64,000 nucleotides of DNA from Poa pratensis (Eukaryota > Streptophyta > Magnoliopsida > Poales > Poaceae), in the NCBI GenBank assembly GCA_947311845.1, contig CAMZMU010000123.1, positions 18,342,785 to 18,406,784 on the forward strand. Reading direction: 5' to 3'. The position numbers and the translations under genes were made by a program. This document shows, one piece after another, positions 21,690 to 32,426 of this stretch. The notes beneath the pieces were generated by a model. The model ran no database searches. It was not told where the DNA came from and worked only from the letters and a program-made list of their open reading frames with translations. Each line of letters starts with the position of its first letter. Position 1 is the first letter of the stretch.

Positions 21690-22296
21690 TTGCCACCTAG
21701 CACTGCGTTCCCCTTTCGTTCAGCTCTTGTGAACCGTCTAGGCCATAGGTTTTTCGCCTCCCGGCAGTGGCAACGTTGATCTCCCCATTTCTCGTGGCCT
21801 TAGGGGCATGGAGACGCGGTGGATCTCGATACTTGCAAGATGGCGACGTCCTGAAGATGGAATAAGTTTCTCTCCGTCTAGCCCCCGTCCCGGTGGTGCG
21901 TCTAGCATCACCGGAGGGCGCGTGGACGTGTATTTTTTGGCGGATCTTGGTGGATCCGTTTTGATCCGGTTTTCGTTCGTCTTCGTAGGTGAGTCTATAA
22001 ATCGGATCCTTCCGATCTATACTTCTCTTTATCGGCAACGGTTGTTGTCCTGGTGCGGTCCTATGGGGACTTGGCATGACGACTTCCCGAATGTCTACTA
22101 CAATAAGGTCTGCCCGTCTCCAATAAGGGTGGGCCGATGATAGCGGCGCTTTCAACTCGCTTTAGTGCTTGCAGTCGTCTCTAGGTGGTCTACGAATCTT
22201 ATTTCTTGTGTTTGTATTGCCTTTTGTTTAGGGAATTCTTTATACCGTCTTAACAGTTGATGAGTAGATTGGAAATTTTCCAACAAAAAAAAGAGA
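21690..22296 (+). mobile_element. PolyA-ended retroposon 3' end (relic)
   Basis: A GC-richer tract (GTCTAGCCCCCGTCCCGGTG, GTGAGTCTATAAATCGGATC, CTAGGTGGTCTACGAATC) leads into AT-rich sequence and a terminal adenine run (AACAAAAAAAA) at about 22283-22292. This arrangement looks like the 3' untranslated end of a grass LINE or similar retroposon. No coding domain is visible, so the class is inferred. Confidence 0.35.
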
Positions 22297-22468
22297 ATGA
22301 AACATGTAACAAACCGATTACTGATTTTCACGGGCCCTTATTTGGGCCCAGTTCTCGTGCTAACCATAGGCAGGCGCTCATTCTGTTCCCCGACGGATGC
22401 ACGTACGTACGGTGAACCTGCCTGAGGCTGTATATGGCCCACACGTCATCCACCACCGCATAGCTACC

Positions 22469-22481
22469 TTCCCGAATCTTC
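22469..22481 (+). promoter_or_regulatory. Heat-shock element (distal)
   Basis: TTCCCGAATCTTC fits TTCnnGAAnnTTC perfectly, three alternating 5-bp HSF units. It is 206 bp upstream of the BAG start codon. Confidence 0.7.
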
Positions 22482-22559
22482 CAGGACCATCAGGAGACCG
22501 CCCGAAACCCGCGCCCGCCCCTTTCACCAAGCAATCCGGAGCTCCACAAACATCCGAAC

Positions 22560-22572
22560 TTCTCGAACCTTC
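22560..22572 (+). promoter_or_regulatory. Heat-shock element (proximal)
   Basis: TTCTCGAACCTTC is a second perfect TTCnnGAAnnTTC site, 11 bp upstream of the TATA box of the BAG gene. This is the usual location of functional HSF sites. Confidence 0.75.
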
Positions 22573-22583
22573 CATCGTTTCGG

Positions 22584-22593
22584 CATAAATATC
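22584..22593 (+). promoter_or_regulatory. TATA box of BAG gene
   Basis: CATAAATATC, about 95-100 bp upstream of the ATG at 22687, leaving a leader of about 65-70 nt. Confidence 0.6.
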
Positions 22594-22686
22594 CTTTCGA
22601 TATCTCTCTTCCCATCACAACACAGCCGAAATCAACCGATTCCAGAATCCAGACGATCTCAACCTCAAACACAACAGCGATCTCCA

Positions 22687-23964
22687 ATGGCGTCTCGCCG
22701 CTTCTTCGGCTACGATCCCTACGACTACTACTACCCCTCGCCGTCCAACTACACCTACCCCTATTATCACAACCCGGCCGCCTTCCAGGACTTCGAGAGC
22801 ACGGAGCCGTCGGTCAGGTATTCCAGCCCCTACTCCTATTACGACCACCGACCAGCCCCTGCTCCAGCACCGGCGCGGAACCAAGACGCCTTCTTCCGCG
22901 ACGTCGAGTGCCCCGAGCCGGTGAGGAGGGACGCTCTGCATCCCCGGCGTAGATCCTCGAATCCGGTCTCCGTCCCGGTCCAGTTTGTCGGGCCCGATCC
23001 GGAGCCCGCGGGACTGTATCCGCCGCCGGCGAACAAGGCGGTTCCCAAGAAACGAGCACCGTCGGCGGAGGAGGCGGCGGTGAAGGTGCAGGCGGCGGCG
23101 CGGGGTCTCCTGGCACGGAGGATGATGCGGGAGGTGCTTGCGGTGGAGCGGGAGGCGGAGGTGGTCGCTGCGAGGATTGCGGCGGAAGCGGAGGCGCTGC
23201 GCGCGGATCCGCGTAGGAGGATCGGCGTTGGAGAGGAGCTCATGCGGCTGGTGCTTCGGCTTGACGCCGTCCGCGGCGTGAGGGAGTACCGGAAGAGGGT
23301 GACCAGGAAGGTGCTCGCGCTCCAGGATGCCGTCGACGCACTGGAGGCCATGCCGGCCCAGGCGACTGATACTCCTGAGGCCGCGGAGGCGGATTCCCAG
23401 GCGGCTGAGACCGTCGAAATGTCCGAGGGTCACGATGCCGTGGAGACTGGGATGGCGCCGGAGTTGCCGCAAACCGGGGAGCAGGGCGTACAGATTGAAG
23501 CTAACACCGCGCCAGATTCTTCTGCAACCGCCGAGATGGACATGGATGTTGACGGTGGCAGAGCAGAGGATGCGGCTACCGAGGCAATTGCTGCGGAATC
23601 GGTGATCGGCGAGCAGCCTGCAGAGGCGGAGGGCGAATGGGAGATGGTGACAGGAGACGACGCCTTTACCGGCGAGAATCCACCACCTAACGCGCAGCAG
23701 CAAGAAGCGGCAGGCGAGGAGACAGAGAAGGAGAAGAAGACGGAGGCTGCAACCGCCGACGGCCTGGACGCGAAGAAGGTGATGGAGATGGTGGTGGCAC
23801 TGTGCGAGTGGAGCGCGCAGCAGTGCGAGCTGATCGGGGCCCTCGCGGCTCGGGTGGATACACTGGAGCGCACCGTTCGGCGGATGGACGATGCCGAACG
23901 TCGCCGACGGAAGATCAAGAAGATCAAGGAGGGGAAGACCACGAGAAGCTTCTACAGCGATTGA
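22687..23964 (+). CDS. BAG family molecular chaperone regulator (IQ + BAG domains)
   Basis: Intact single-exon gene of 425 codons. The N-terminus is Tyr/Pro-rich (DPYDYYYPSPSNYTYPYY). An IQ calmodulin-binding motif lies at about 131-147 (VQAAARGLLARRMM), followed directly by a BAG domain at about 150-222 (helical; VLRLDAVRGVREYRKRVTRK). Then come a long acidic Ala/Glu-rich region, an EGEWEMV motif at about 315 and a C-terminal coiled coil with a basic end (RRRRKIKKIKEGK). IQ plus BAG is the plant BAG5/6/7 architecture: the BAG helices bind the Hsp70 ATPase domain and release nucleotide, and calmodulin binding links this to calcium. The EGEW motif and length suggest a BAG6-like or BAG5-like member. 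Two heat-shock elements and a TATA box upstream suggest heat induction. The reverse-strand ORF of similar length is a GC-rich shadow. Confidence 0.92.
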   Translation: MASRRFFGYDPYDYYYPSPSNYTYPYYHNPAAFQDFESTEPSVRYSSPYSYYDHRPAPAPAPARNQDAFFRDVECPEPVRRDALHPRRRSSNPVSVPVQFVGPDPEPAGLYPPPANKAVPKKRAPSAEEAAVKVQAAARGLLARRMMREVLAVEREAEVVAARIAAEAEALRADPRRRIGVGEELMRLVLRLDAVRGVREYRKRVTRKVLALQDAVDALEAMPAQATDTPEAAEADSQAAETVEMSEGHDAVETGMAPELPQTGEQGVQIEANTAPDSSATAEMDMDVDGGRAEDAATEAIAAESVIGEQPAEAEGEWEMVTGDDAFTGENPPPNAQQQEAAGEETEKEKKTEAATADGLDAKKVMEMVVALCEWSAQQCELIGALAARVDTLERTVRRMDDAERRRRKIKKIKEGKTTRSFYSD

Positions 23965-24199
23965 TATCTGTCTTTTCTTTTTCATTTATTTTGTTTCGGT
24001 GTGTTTTAGTTTGGTTCGTCATCTCTTTGTGACAGCAATAGAGATCCAAAAAATTCATTAGCCAACTAAAATATTGTTCTGCTAGACTGCTAGTGTAGTT
24101 CTTCTTGCAGCCGATCAAGGTTAAAAGACGAAAACAATATTAAAATTTAATCATTCGCAGTAGCTCGTCAGTTTAAAATTGCAGTTATTACATCACTTG

Positions 24200-24573
24200 G
24201 AGGGGAGATTGTTGGCTCCGGCTCCAGCGCTCCTGCCATTTAAAAATAATTGAAAATCACATTTACGAGTTCTAAAAAACGCTACAGTGCCACGAAGTTG
24301 CAAAAAATAAATTTGAAATACTTTATATTCTAAGATTACACGGAAATGACAAAAGGTTGATTTGAATATGCATAGTTTAAAATCTCTAAATTTATCAGAT
24401 TTTGTTACTCTTATGTAGCCCATAATATAAATTATTTCAAATTGATATTTTACATATTTATGGAATAAACTATTATGTACATCCAGAATGTTTTGAAACT
24501 CGAAAATACAGTTTTTGGATTTTTTAAATGGCAAGAGCAATGGAGCTGAGGTGCATAATACACTTTCCCCATG
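24200..24573. mobile_element. Small TIR DNA transposon (MITE), 374 bp
   Basis: The ends are inverted repeats: GGCTCCAGCGCTCCTGCC-type sequence on the left against CAGCTCCATTGCTCTTGCC (reverse complement) on the right, continuing into ATTTAAAAA and ATTTACGAG/ATTTTCGAG. An 8-bp direct repeat ATCACTTG flanks it (24192-24199 and 24574-24581). This length of duplication fits hAT or, if 9 bp, Mutator. No coding capacity. Confidence 0.7.
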
Positions 24574-24879
24574 ATCACTTGATGAATTGACCATGTATCT
24601 TGGTATTCTTTTGAGAATATTCTTTTTGTGTTCCAGCTAAATTACTGTTCAGTGTTTTACATATGCATATGCCCTTTTTAAGGATGCACATATGCAAATG
24701 CAACCATAAGGATACATTATATGTGTCGTGGTTTAGTAGTCCTCTCCCTTATTCGTATGTCACAGTATCTGCAACAACAATGTGCAAAATTGAGATATCA
24801 TGCCCCCATTTCTAACTGCCACACACTTCGAAATTACTAAACTATTCATATATACAAGCTGCGTAGATCAACTTGCAAA

Positions 24880-25144
24880 TCCTAAGCTACAACTTCGGGT
24901 CGTAGATCACAATGACGTTGGAGCTGCCGGCATCGTCGCGGTTGGCATCGGGTGCATCTCCTTTCATGGTCGTTGACAACGGGAGCCATCTGCTCGCCGA
25001 TGCGGAACAAGATGTCCCAATCCTCGGCAAATTGGTACTCGCGTGGTTTTCCTCCCAAGGATTACAGGATGACACGGTTCTCCGCAATAAGGGTGGTGTC
25101 CCCCTTCATCTGCCCAATGAGGGCGACGTCCACGGCTTCGTCGG
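24880..25144 (-). pseudogene. Gene relic, 3' piece (unrecognised protein)
   Basis: On the minus strand one frame reads DEAVDVALIGQMKGDTTLIA then, after a stop, PREYQFAEDWDILFRIGEQM. A neighbouring frame ends GSSNVIVIYDPKL with a stop at about 24889. The composition is that of a real globular protein with indels. It abuts the left end of the large LTR at 25145. The piece at 30756-31075 is on the same strand and would lie upstream in a gene, so both may be halves of one gene. I do not recognise the family. Confidence 0.35.
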
Positions 25145-28100
25145 TGTAACACCCCAGGGTTTAGAGAGTCGAAAGAGTAGAAATAAGAATTGTGCATTTG
25201 CATAGCATGCATCTGAAAATGCGGGAAATTTTGGCGCGTTTAAGAAAAGAGACAAAGGGATCGATGTTTCTCTCGACTCGATGAATTAGGAGCTAGATCA
25301 TCCTGTTGAGTGCTATAAACTTCGACGTGATCTTTGAAACAACTAATTAGAAACTAGGATCATCTGTCGAGGCATTCCAGAATTGGACATGACCTTTCCT
25401 AAACCCCTCGACATTTTGATCACAATTTAATAAATGACAAGTATATAATTCCAATAAAGCATAATAAGACTCAATCATCTTCCAACAACATCTATATGAC
25501 CATCTCATCTCATTATGCACAATTATGATCATACAATAATTCAAATACATCAAGTTCATATTTCATACATCCATCATTTTAACACATCATCTCAAATCAT
25601 CATCTTATTACATCATTTCTTACATTCATCACTCCCATCTACACACATCTCATCATCTCATCTTACACACATCTCAATTCCAAACTTGAGTGTCAAAGTA
25701 CAAGAAATAATAACTGGAATAGTGACAGGTTACAACTTTGCAAGATTGAAATGCAAGAATAATAATATTACAATTTAATCGAATAAGTACATATCTCATC
25801 TAAAAGAAAAGAAAATTACAAATGAATAAAAAGAATCCTAACACTAAATCTTGATCTTCTCATATGACCTTAATCATCTCATCATCTCAATCTTCTTATT
25901 CTTATTTCCTGCAAATTAAACAATACAAGAAAGAAAATAACAGAGGAAGAAGGACAATTCAACAAAAGGATTTTGGAGAAGGATTTCTCTCTCAGCCATG
26001 CATAGAGGTGCTATGCAAGATCATCCTCGAGAATTTTAAAAGCCAAATGCAAGTATCTGTTCTTACAAGGGACCATTGCCTCAGACTTTTGCATCATAGG
26101 CTGTAGCATCTGTTCTTATTAAAATCTCTAGCAAGTATGGCAGAAAGCAAATGAAATGGCATAGAAAATAATGCAAAAGCAACCTAATCCAGCTACCTTT
26201 CCACTAGGACAAGCCTAGGAAGATAGAAGGGGTCACTTTTGCACCTCTGTACACATTCATTCAAATTCCACCAAAATAAAGGATCAGATGATCAAATCCA
26301 TCCAATAAGCCACCTGGATTCAAAAGTTTTGTTTTATGTAAAAGCAGTTTGGTAACAAGATTAGCTACCTTGTTAACAGATTTCTATTGCATGCATAAAG
26401 CTATTGAACACAGCTAATTCATCCCTGTTCAACCAAGCAAATGATCAGATTAAAGGCACACAAATAATTTGTAAAGTCATTTGAACATCACTACTTATAT
26501 TTCTAAAGCCCACTAGTTAAATCGTTAAAGCTACACAAATTCATTCTCAAGCCCATATAATTGCACAAAGCCCACATAAGAGAATGGGCCCACAAGTTCA
26601 TTTTGTGACAATTACCACTTGTCTTGCTCAAAAATACATTCAACAAGGAGATAAGACCAAGGACTAGCCATCTCTATCCACAAACAAAATATCTAAGTTT
26701 ACTTGAACCCTAAGTAATGAAAAGCTTGAGTGGATGAGCATGCCACATAGGAGAGTTATCCACAAACAAAATATCTAAATTTACTTGAACCCTAAGGAAT
26801 GCCTTTGCATGAGGGCATGACAACAAGTAGCTTACTCATCCATGCAAATGAGGAGTCACCTAGTTGTGTGTCACCACGACAACAACCAGCCAGCAGTTTA
26901 TAAACAGCACCACACCCATCCTAGCAAATTCATTTACCCACAAAGACATTTTCAAGAATCAGCCAGCCGCACCAAATCTTCTCTACATGAAGAAATTCAT
27001 CTACTATCAATACTCTATTGTTTTTACATCATCCAACAGCAAGAACACATCATCATTTGTTCACATCAGACCATCTACATCTCTAGAACACAAGAACCAC
27101 CACAAAAATAATTTGCAGCTAGATAAATACACTCTAGGAAAATTGAAGCAGCGAGGAGGAGCAGGCTATCCACAAGACGCAGGTTGTTCAGAGCCAGAAG
27201 ACATTCGCTTCTCTCCATGCAGCAGGTTATAGCTAGATCATGACTGTATGTATTACTGTCCTAGAGGTTGCTATATCTGGTTAGCATCCAACAGGGCATG
27301 TGATCATGCAATCAGTGATGGAATCGGTAGTTAGTGTCATCAGACTTGAGGTTTGCTTGCTTAAGCAAACCATATCAAGTTCATCATCTGCGGGGAGGGA
27401 CGCTAGTATCTGTTCTTATCAGTTTTTATCAAGGAAAGCTACCAGAACTACTGGCCACAGCTAGACTTGATGAAACTCTCACATTCCAGCACATGGTTAA
27501 GCATAGAAAAGACTCCTAAACTTTATGTCTCACTGGACAGCTACTTGGTGCTGCCCAGAACTCACTAAACCAGTCCAATCTATCCAAAATCACATCTATA
27601 AATTACTACACCACTAGATTCTGAAAATAAATCATTTCCTAATTGCTGGACAGAAACTTGGATCTGTCCAGAAACTTTAAACTACTCAAATTTGTCCTAA
27701 AACACATCTTCTAATTATCTACAACAAAAGAACATGCTAAGCCATCCTTAATTCAAAGCCAGCAAGCTAAATAACAACTACTAGATGAATTAATCATCTA
27801 GTGATGCAACAAAATTAAATAAGCAGTGCCTGATATTTAATCTTGCACTTTAGGACATCTAATTGTCTAAATAAATCGTGGCAAGCATCCACAACACTAT
27901 CTAGATGAGCAAATCATCTAGAATCTATCTCTAAAATTAACTGACAGAAGAAGTACCACGAAATTGAGCATTCCTTTAATTAGCAGTGTTCAGTTTCGTC
28001 ATAATTAAAGCCACACAAGCACAACATGTTCATCGTTTGATGAACAGAGCACAGCACGAGTACACGCACCAGTTAATCACCTGGATGAATTGGAGCAGCA

Positions 28101-30755
28101 CCACCTGAACGTCATAGACCACCACTAGTTCATCGGCTCACCAGCCGGTCACAGAAGAGAACTCACCTCGTGGAGTTGTAGCAGAGCATGGTGTAGCTGG
28201 AGTAGGCGTAGTTGAGGAAGCAGGCGAGTGTGTCGATGCTGGAGTTGCGCCAGAGCACCATCTCGCCGGCATCGAAGAAGAGGAAGCCGAGGGAGAACCA
28301 GAGCTTGACCACCATCAGCATCCACAGCACCACCGCACCACCCCATCAGTCAGACCGCAACCGAAGGAAGATGCCGGGGTTGCAACAGCGTACTGCCGTC
28401 CCACCGGCATCAGAGTGGAGGCGTAGTTGAGCAAGAGGCTCCAGGTGGAAGCCGTGGTCGACGAGGAGGCATAGAGTCGAGGCGGCGGTGCGACACACGA
28501 GCTGGCGGAGGAGATCGAACTGGCGGAGTCGGTGGCGACCAGCACGGCTAGGGTTAAGGATTCCGCGGTGGCGTGCGCGAGCAGGGCAGAGAAGTGGGGG
28601 AATCGAGGGAACAGGAGGCGGCGGACCTATTCTATGGCGTGGCGGCACCGGTGATGGCCGGCGACGGCCGGGGCCGAGGGTGGCGGCGGCGGCGAATCGC
28701 CAGGAAGGGGAACAAGAGAGAGGAATCGCACGAGGGAGAGAGAGAGAGACTGGGTCGGGTTCGACCCAGTAAGGATTTGGGCTCGGCCCAAGTGGTTAGG
28801 TTTGACCCACTCCAACCAATTAGGCCCAGGGGCATTTTGGTAATTCACCAAATAAAATTATCCAAACTTAAATGAATTTTAACTCCCAAACAAAAGGAAC
28901 AAAAATCAGCTAAAAATAGTCAACACATTCTATAAATTATGAGAAATTTTTCTGTAAGTTTTATTAATGAATTTAACAAGTTTTGAGTGGATGAAAAATT
29001 CAAAGATCCTTAAGTGGAAATGACTTGAAATTCTTTTCAAAAACTATTTTCTTAAAATAAAATAATATGGGAAAATAAAGTCTTGTAGTTTAATTATATT
29101 GAACTATTTGAATTTAGTCACTTTAAATTTATTCCTCATGAAAATGGATGTCAAACTCTTTAAATAATTAAAAAATCCAAACACTCGAAAAGTCTTAAAT
29201 CCGCAACTTGGGTATTTTGGGGAGACGATGCATCTCATGATTATGCATAATAGCATGCTGCTAGAATTTTCAGTATTCCTTATCGGGATTACTTTGCTAT
29301 TTTCAGAATTCGGGGTTTTACCGCAAACCCTAGAACCCCGAAGGATTGAACGGCCATTTCTACCACAGGCAAGTTCATTCTTGCATGTCCTTACTGAACT
29401 ATTTTAATAAAAACTATTTTCAAAACCTTATTATTATCATTGCATTGAAAAAGAAAAACTATTTTCGAATGATGTGAATTGCTATATATACTATTGTTGG
29501 CTGGCAATGGAACCACGATTTGATGTTGTGGTGGAGGTTCCATTGTACGGGAAAGTATATACCTAGGATTAATTACCAATGTCACAGTGATCCTTACGTG
29601 CCGTATCGACGCGTTTACCATGAGATCTGCTATGGACGGTAAAGTCAGCTGCTATCTTCTCTCGTTCACATATCCTCGGCAGGCTATTACCTGGTTGTGT
29701 CCGTTGCGGCGGCCAACAGCGTGGAAGCGCGTGACCTTCCCACCTGACGGGGTGATTGGAATAGAAGCTCGGGAGGGGTGGCGGGATAGCGGTCTTTGTT
29801 ACCGGCCGCGCCACAAATGGGCGGATATGTGTTGTGCGGAGAGGGGCAGTGATTGGCTTTGGACTCACACCTGACCCCATACCATGGAAGTATGGACGGG
29901 CCAGCTACCCGGAAAGGCAACAAGGTTGGGTTTCTCTCATGGGTAAAGTTACGCACCTCTGCAGAGTGTACCAAATTGTGGCTGTCACATCCGTGTTCCC
30001 GGAAGGAACTACAGGTCGCGGCGGGAAAGGAATCCCATGTTTGATTCGCAAGACCCGTGGAGGCTGTGAGCATAGTTTTCTAAAATAAAATTGACCTTTC
30101 GAAGAAACCTTTCTCCAAAACTTGCATTATGCCAAAGACCGTTGGTCATGGCAGTAGCTAGTGCATAAAACACCTTATCGCCTATAATTTGAACTTGCCG
30201 AGTAACGCTCGTGTTGCTCACCCTTCCCCGTTGACCCCCTGCTTAGATTTTTGGAGCCCTCAGAGGAGTTGCCAGTTATCCATCACGACGTCGAGGAGGA
30301 CTTCAACAAGGAATCAAGTCTACCTGGTGAAGCTTGAAGAAGTCATCTGTAACTTCGCCAACAGAAGAATGACGACAATAGTGCCAGTGAAGGAGCAACG
30401 ACATCATTGACGATGGCATGCACAACAACCATGCTATTAGTGGAGGAGACGACTCCTATTGGAAGAAGGAGTACAAATCTGGATTAAGATATTCCAGATG
30501 GAATAGATTAGGGCTGTGACAACAGCAGTAGTGGATCAGGAATTAGAGTTAGAGCTGATCTTCAGCTTAGTACTACGATTTGGATCTTTCTGTATTTCAT
30601 TTGCAAGAGACTTGCTTCAATATAAAAGGAGGGTCTCGAGATTTTGTACTGAATAGTGTTGTAATCCTATAGTGTTACCTTGGACCGGCTATGTTTCTGT
30701 TGTACTACTCTGAGGGATGTAATATTTGCGGAGAGGTCCTTCCGTGCGTGTTACA
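25145..30755 (+). mobile_element. Probable large solo LTR (5.6 kb)
   Basis: The interval is bounded by perfect 8-bp inverted repeats TGTAACAC (25145-25152) and GTGTTACA (30748-30755), a common end for grass Gypsy LTRs. A TATA-like CAATATAAAAGG lies about 135 bp before the right end, as expected for U3/R/U5 order in plus orientation. No gag or pol motif occurs inside and no primer-binding site follows the right end. I therefore read it as one very long LTR left after recombination, not a full element. Flanking 5-mers (GTCGG and TCAAC) do not match, which weakens the case for a simple insertion. Confidence 0.45.
26671..26800. repeat. Short partial tandem duplication in large LTR
   Basis: ATCCACAAACAAAATATCTA followed by TTACTTGAACCCTAAG occurs twice about 85 bp apart (about 26677 and 26758) with one or two differences. 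Confidence 0.7.
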
Positions 30756-31075
30756 TCAACGACTTGTACACTACAACATGCAGTGGTGTGCTGGGTCACC
30801 GCAATCGGTGAGTTGCTGCTCCGCCTACATGATGACGTAAAATTCCTCCCGTGCCTTGGCCAGGAACATCGGCATGTAGGTGTAGGTGGGCACCCTCTTT
30901 CTCGGCATCGCCCTCGCCGATGGGCACAATCTTCACCGTGCGAATACCCCCGCTCGCAGCCGCACCACCGTGGCGGGCACGCATTTCCGCGGCGTATTCG
31001 ACCTAAGACGGGCAAAAACTTCCAATTCATGAGTGTATATCTCCCTGCGACGCTCCAAGGTGAGCTTTGCACCTA
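30756..31075 (-). pseudogene. Gene relic, 5' piece (unrecognised protein)
   Basis: Minus-strand frames change several times. One reads KLTLERRREIYTHELEVFA, another RTVKIVPIGEGDAEKEG, and a third RVPTYTYMPMFLAKAREEF then YVIM and a stop. These look like consecutive parts of a single decayed exon. A Stowaway MITE sits at its upstream edge (31076) and the large LTR at its downstream edge. It may continue in the piece at 24880-25144. Confidence 0.35.
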
Positions 31076-31234
31076 CTCCCTCCGTTTTTTAATATAAGAT
31101 GTTTTATCTAGCTCACATGTTGGCTATATGTAGACCCAAATAAGTGTACATACAAATAAACATGTCCACATACATCTAGATACATGTAAACGTTGACAAA
31201 AGCTGAAACATCTTATATTTATAAACGGAGGGAG
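31076..31234. mobile_element. Stowaway MITE (Tc1/Mariner), 159 bp
   Basis: Ends CTCCCTCCGTTTTTTAATAT and the inverse ATATTTATAAACGGAGGGAG, with TA duplicated at 31074-31075 and 31235-31236. This is the hallmark of Triticeae Stowaway elements. Confidence 0.95.
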
Positions 31235-31415
31235 TAGTTCTTAAGGGACGTTGTGCAAATCTCGCGTTTTTTCTGAAAAGGAAAAGATAGCATGCATGAA
31301 AAATGTAACTTTTGTCCTAAGATATTGAAGGCATGAAAATACGTTTATGTGAGGTAAAATAGGTTTTTCTGTATTAAATACCTTGTTTTGGAAGTTTTGA
31401 GAGAAGATTTTATGT

Positions 31416-31780
31416 TCCCGAGCACCAGTGCTTCCTCTGTTTGAAAATTTCAAAAAAGTACTTAAAAGTTTTTAAAAATCTGAAAGAAATCATATATGTT
31501 CTCAATAATGTATTCTACATTCATGCACAATCACAATGCGAAATATTTTGTATTTTGAGCTGCAGAAAAAACGAAATGTACATATATGAGCATAGTTGTA
31601 CCAAAATTTTAAATTTTGTTATTTTTGTTTAGCTCATAATACAAAATATTTTGCATTGTGATTTTGCACACTTGTAGTACACATCACTGAGAACATCCTG
31701 AAATCTATTCAGATTTTTTGAAACTTAAAATATTTTTTCTAGATTTTTTTCCAAACAGAGAGAGGACTAGTGCTCAGGAG
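31416..31780. mobile_element. Fold-back MITE, about 365 bp
   Basis: The whole interval is a long imperfect hairpin. GAGCACCAGTGCTTCCTCTG at the left pairs with GAGCACTAGTCCTCTCTCTG (reverse complement) at the right. Internally AATGCGAAATATTTTGTATT pairs with AATGCAAAATATTTTGTATT from the other arm. No clear target duplication was found and there is no coding capacity. Confidence 0.75.
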
Positions 31781-32265
31781 GCAAATTGACTTTTCGGTTT
31801 TAGAATTCCGAGGAATAGTAAATTGAGGATGTGCAGTCTTCAGAAGAATGCTTTTCCACGACAAATTTGTTGCGAGCAAATTATCACTGACCGTAGTTGC
31901 TCTTCTCACAAATCAGCATGAAAGAAAACCCCATCTTCCACATAGCTGGCGGGAGACAACCGACAACAGAACTGAAGGGTACATAATTTTGGCGTAAAAA
32001 AAAAAAGGGTACATAATTTCATAGTATTATCGTATACTCTTGACAATGACCAATGAATGAAAAACCGTTATCTCCCCTCTAAATTACAGATCTGAATGCA
32101 CAAAGAAGAGGAATCGATGTTGAAAAAATAGCTCAGATGGGTCAATGTTGAAAAAATAGCTCAGAACCTTTATTGAACCCACCAAACCAACTAAAATATG
32201 CTTCATAAATCAAAATCAGTAAACCATACATAATAGTGCATAAAAAAGACAACTGCTATCATGTA

Positions 32266-32426
32266 CTCCCTCTGTTCCACAATATAAGATGTTTTAGCCA
32301 TTTCCCATATGCACATGCATACATATGTATCTAGACACATTTTATTGTACACATGCACTCTTTTTAGTCCGAATCTAGACAACATGTGTACCACCTAAAA
32401 CATCTTATATTGTGGAACGGAGGGAG
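32266..32426. mobile_element. Stowaway MITE, 161 bp
   Basis: CTCCCTCTGTTCCACAATAT at the left and ATATTGTGGAACGGAGGGAG at the right, flanked by TA (32264-32265, 32427-32428). A lone GGACGGAGGGAGTAC end about 45 bp further right (32470) may be a fragment of another copy. Confidence 0.95.

Noticed and set aside
22615..23985. 456-codon minus-strand ORF opposite the BAG gene
   Set aside because: Its Leu/Arg/His-rich text is the shadow of GC-rich third positions of the plus-strand gene, and it has no domain.
24193..24594. 133-codon minus-strand ORF
   Set aside because: It coincides with the TIR element at 24200-24573 and its text has no domain.
28149..28875. Several ORFs inside the large LTR
   Set aside because: They overlap on both strands in a GC/GA-rich stretch with low-complexity products and no splice or domain support.
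30756..30790. Primer-binding site after the large LTR
   Set aside because: The bases after 30755 do not resemble a tRNA-Met or other common plant primer site, which favours a solo LTR.
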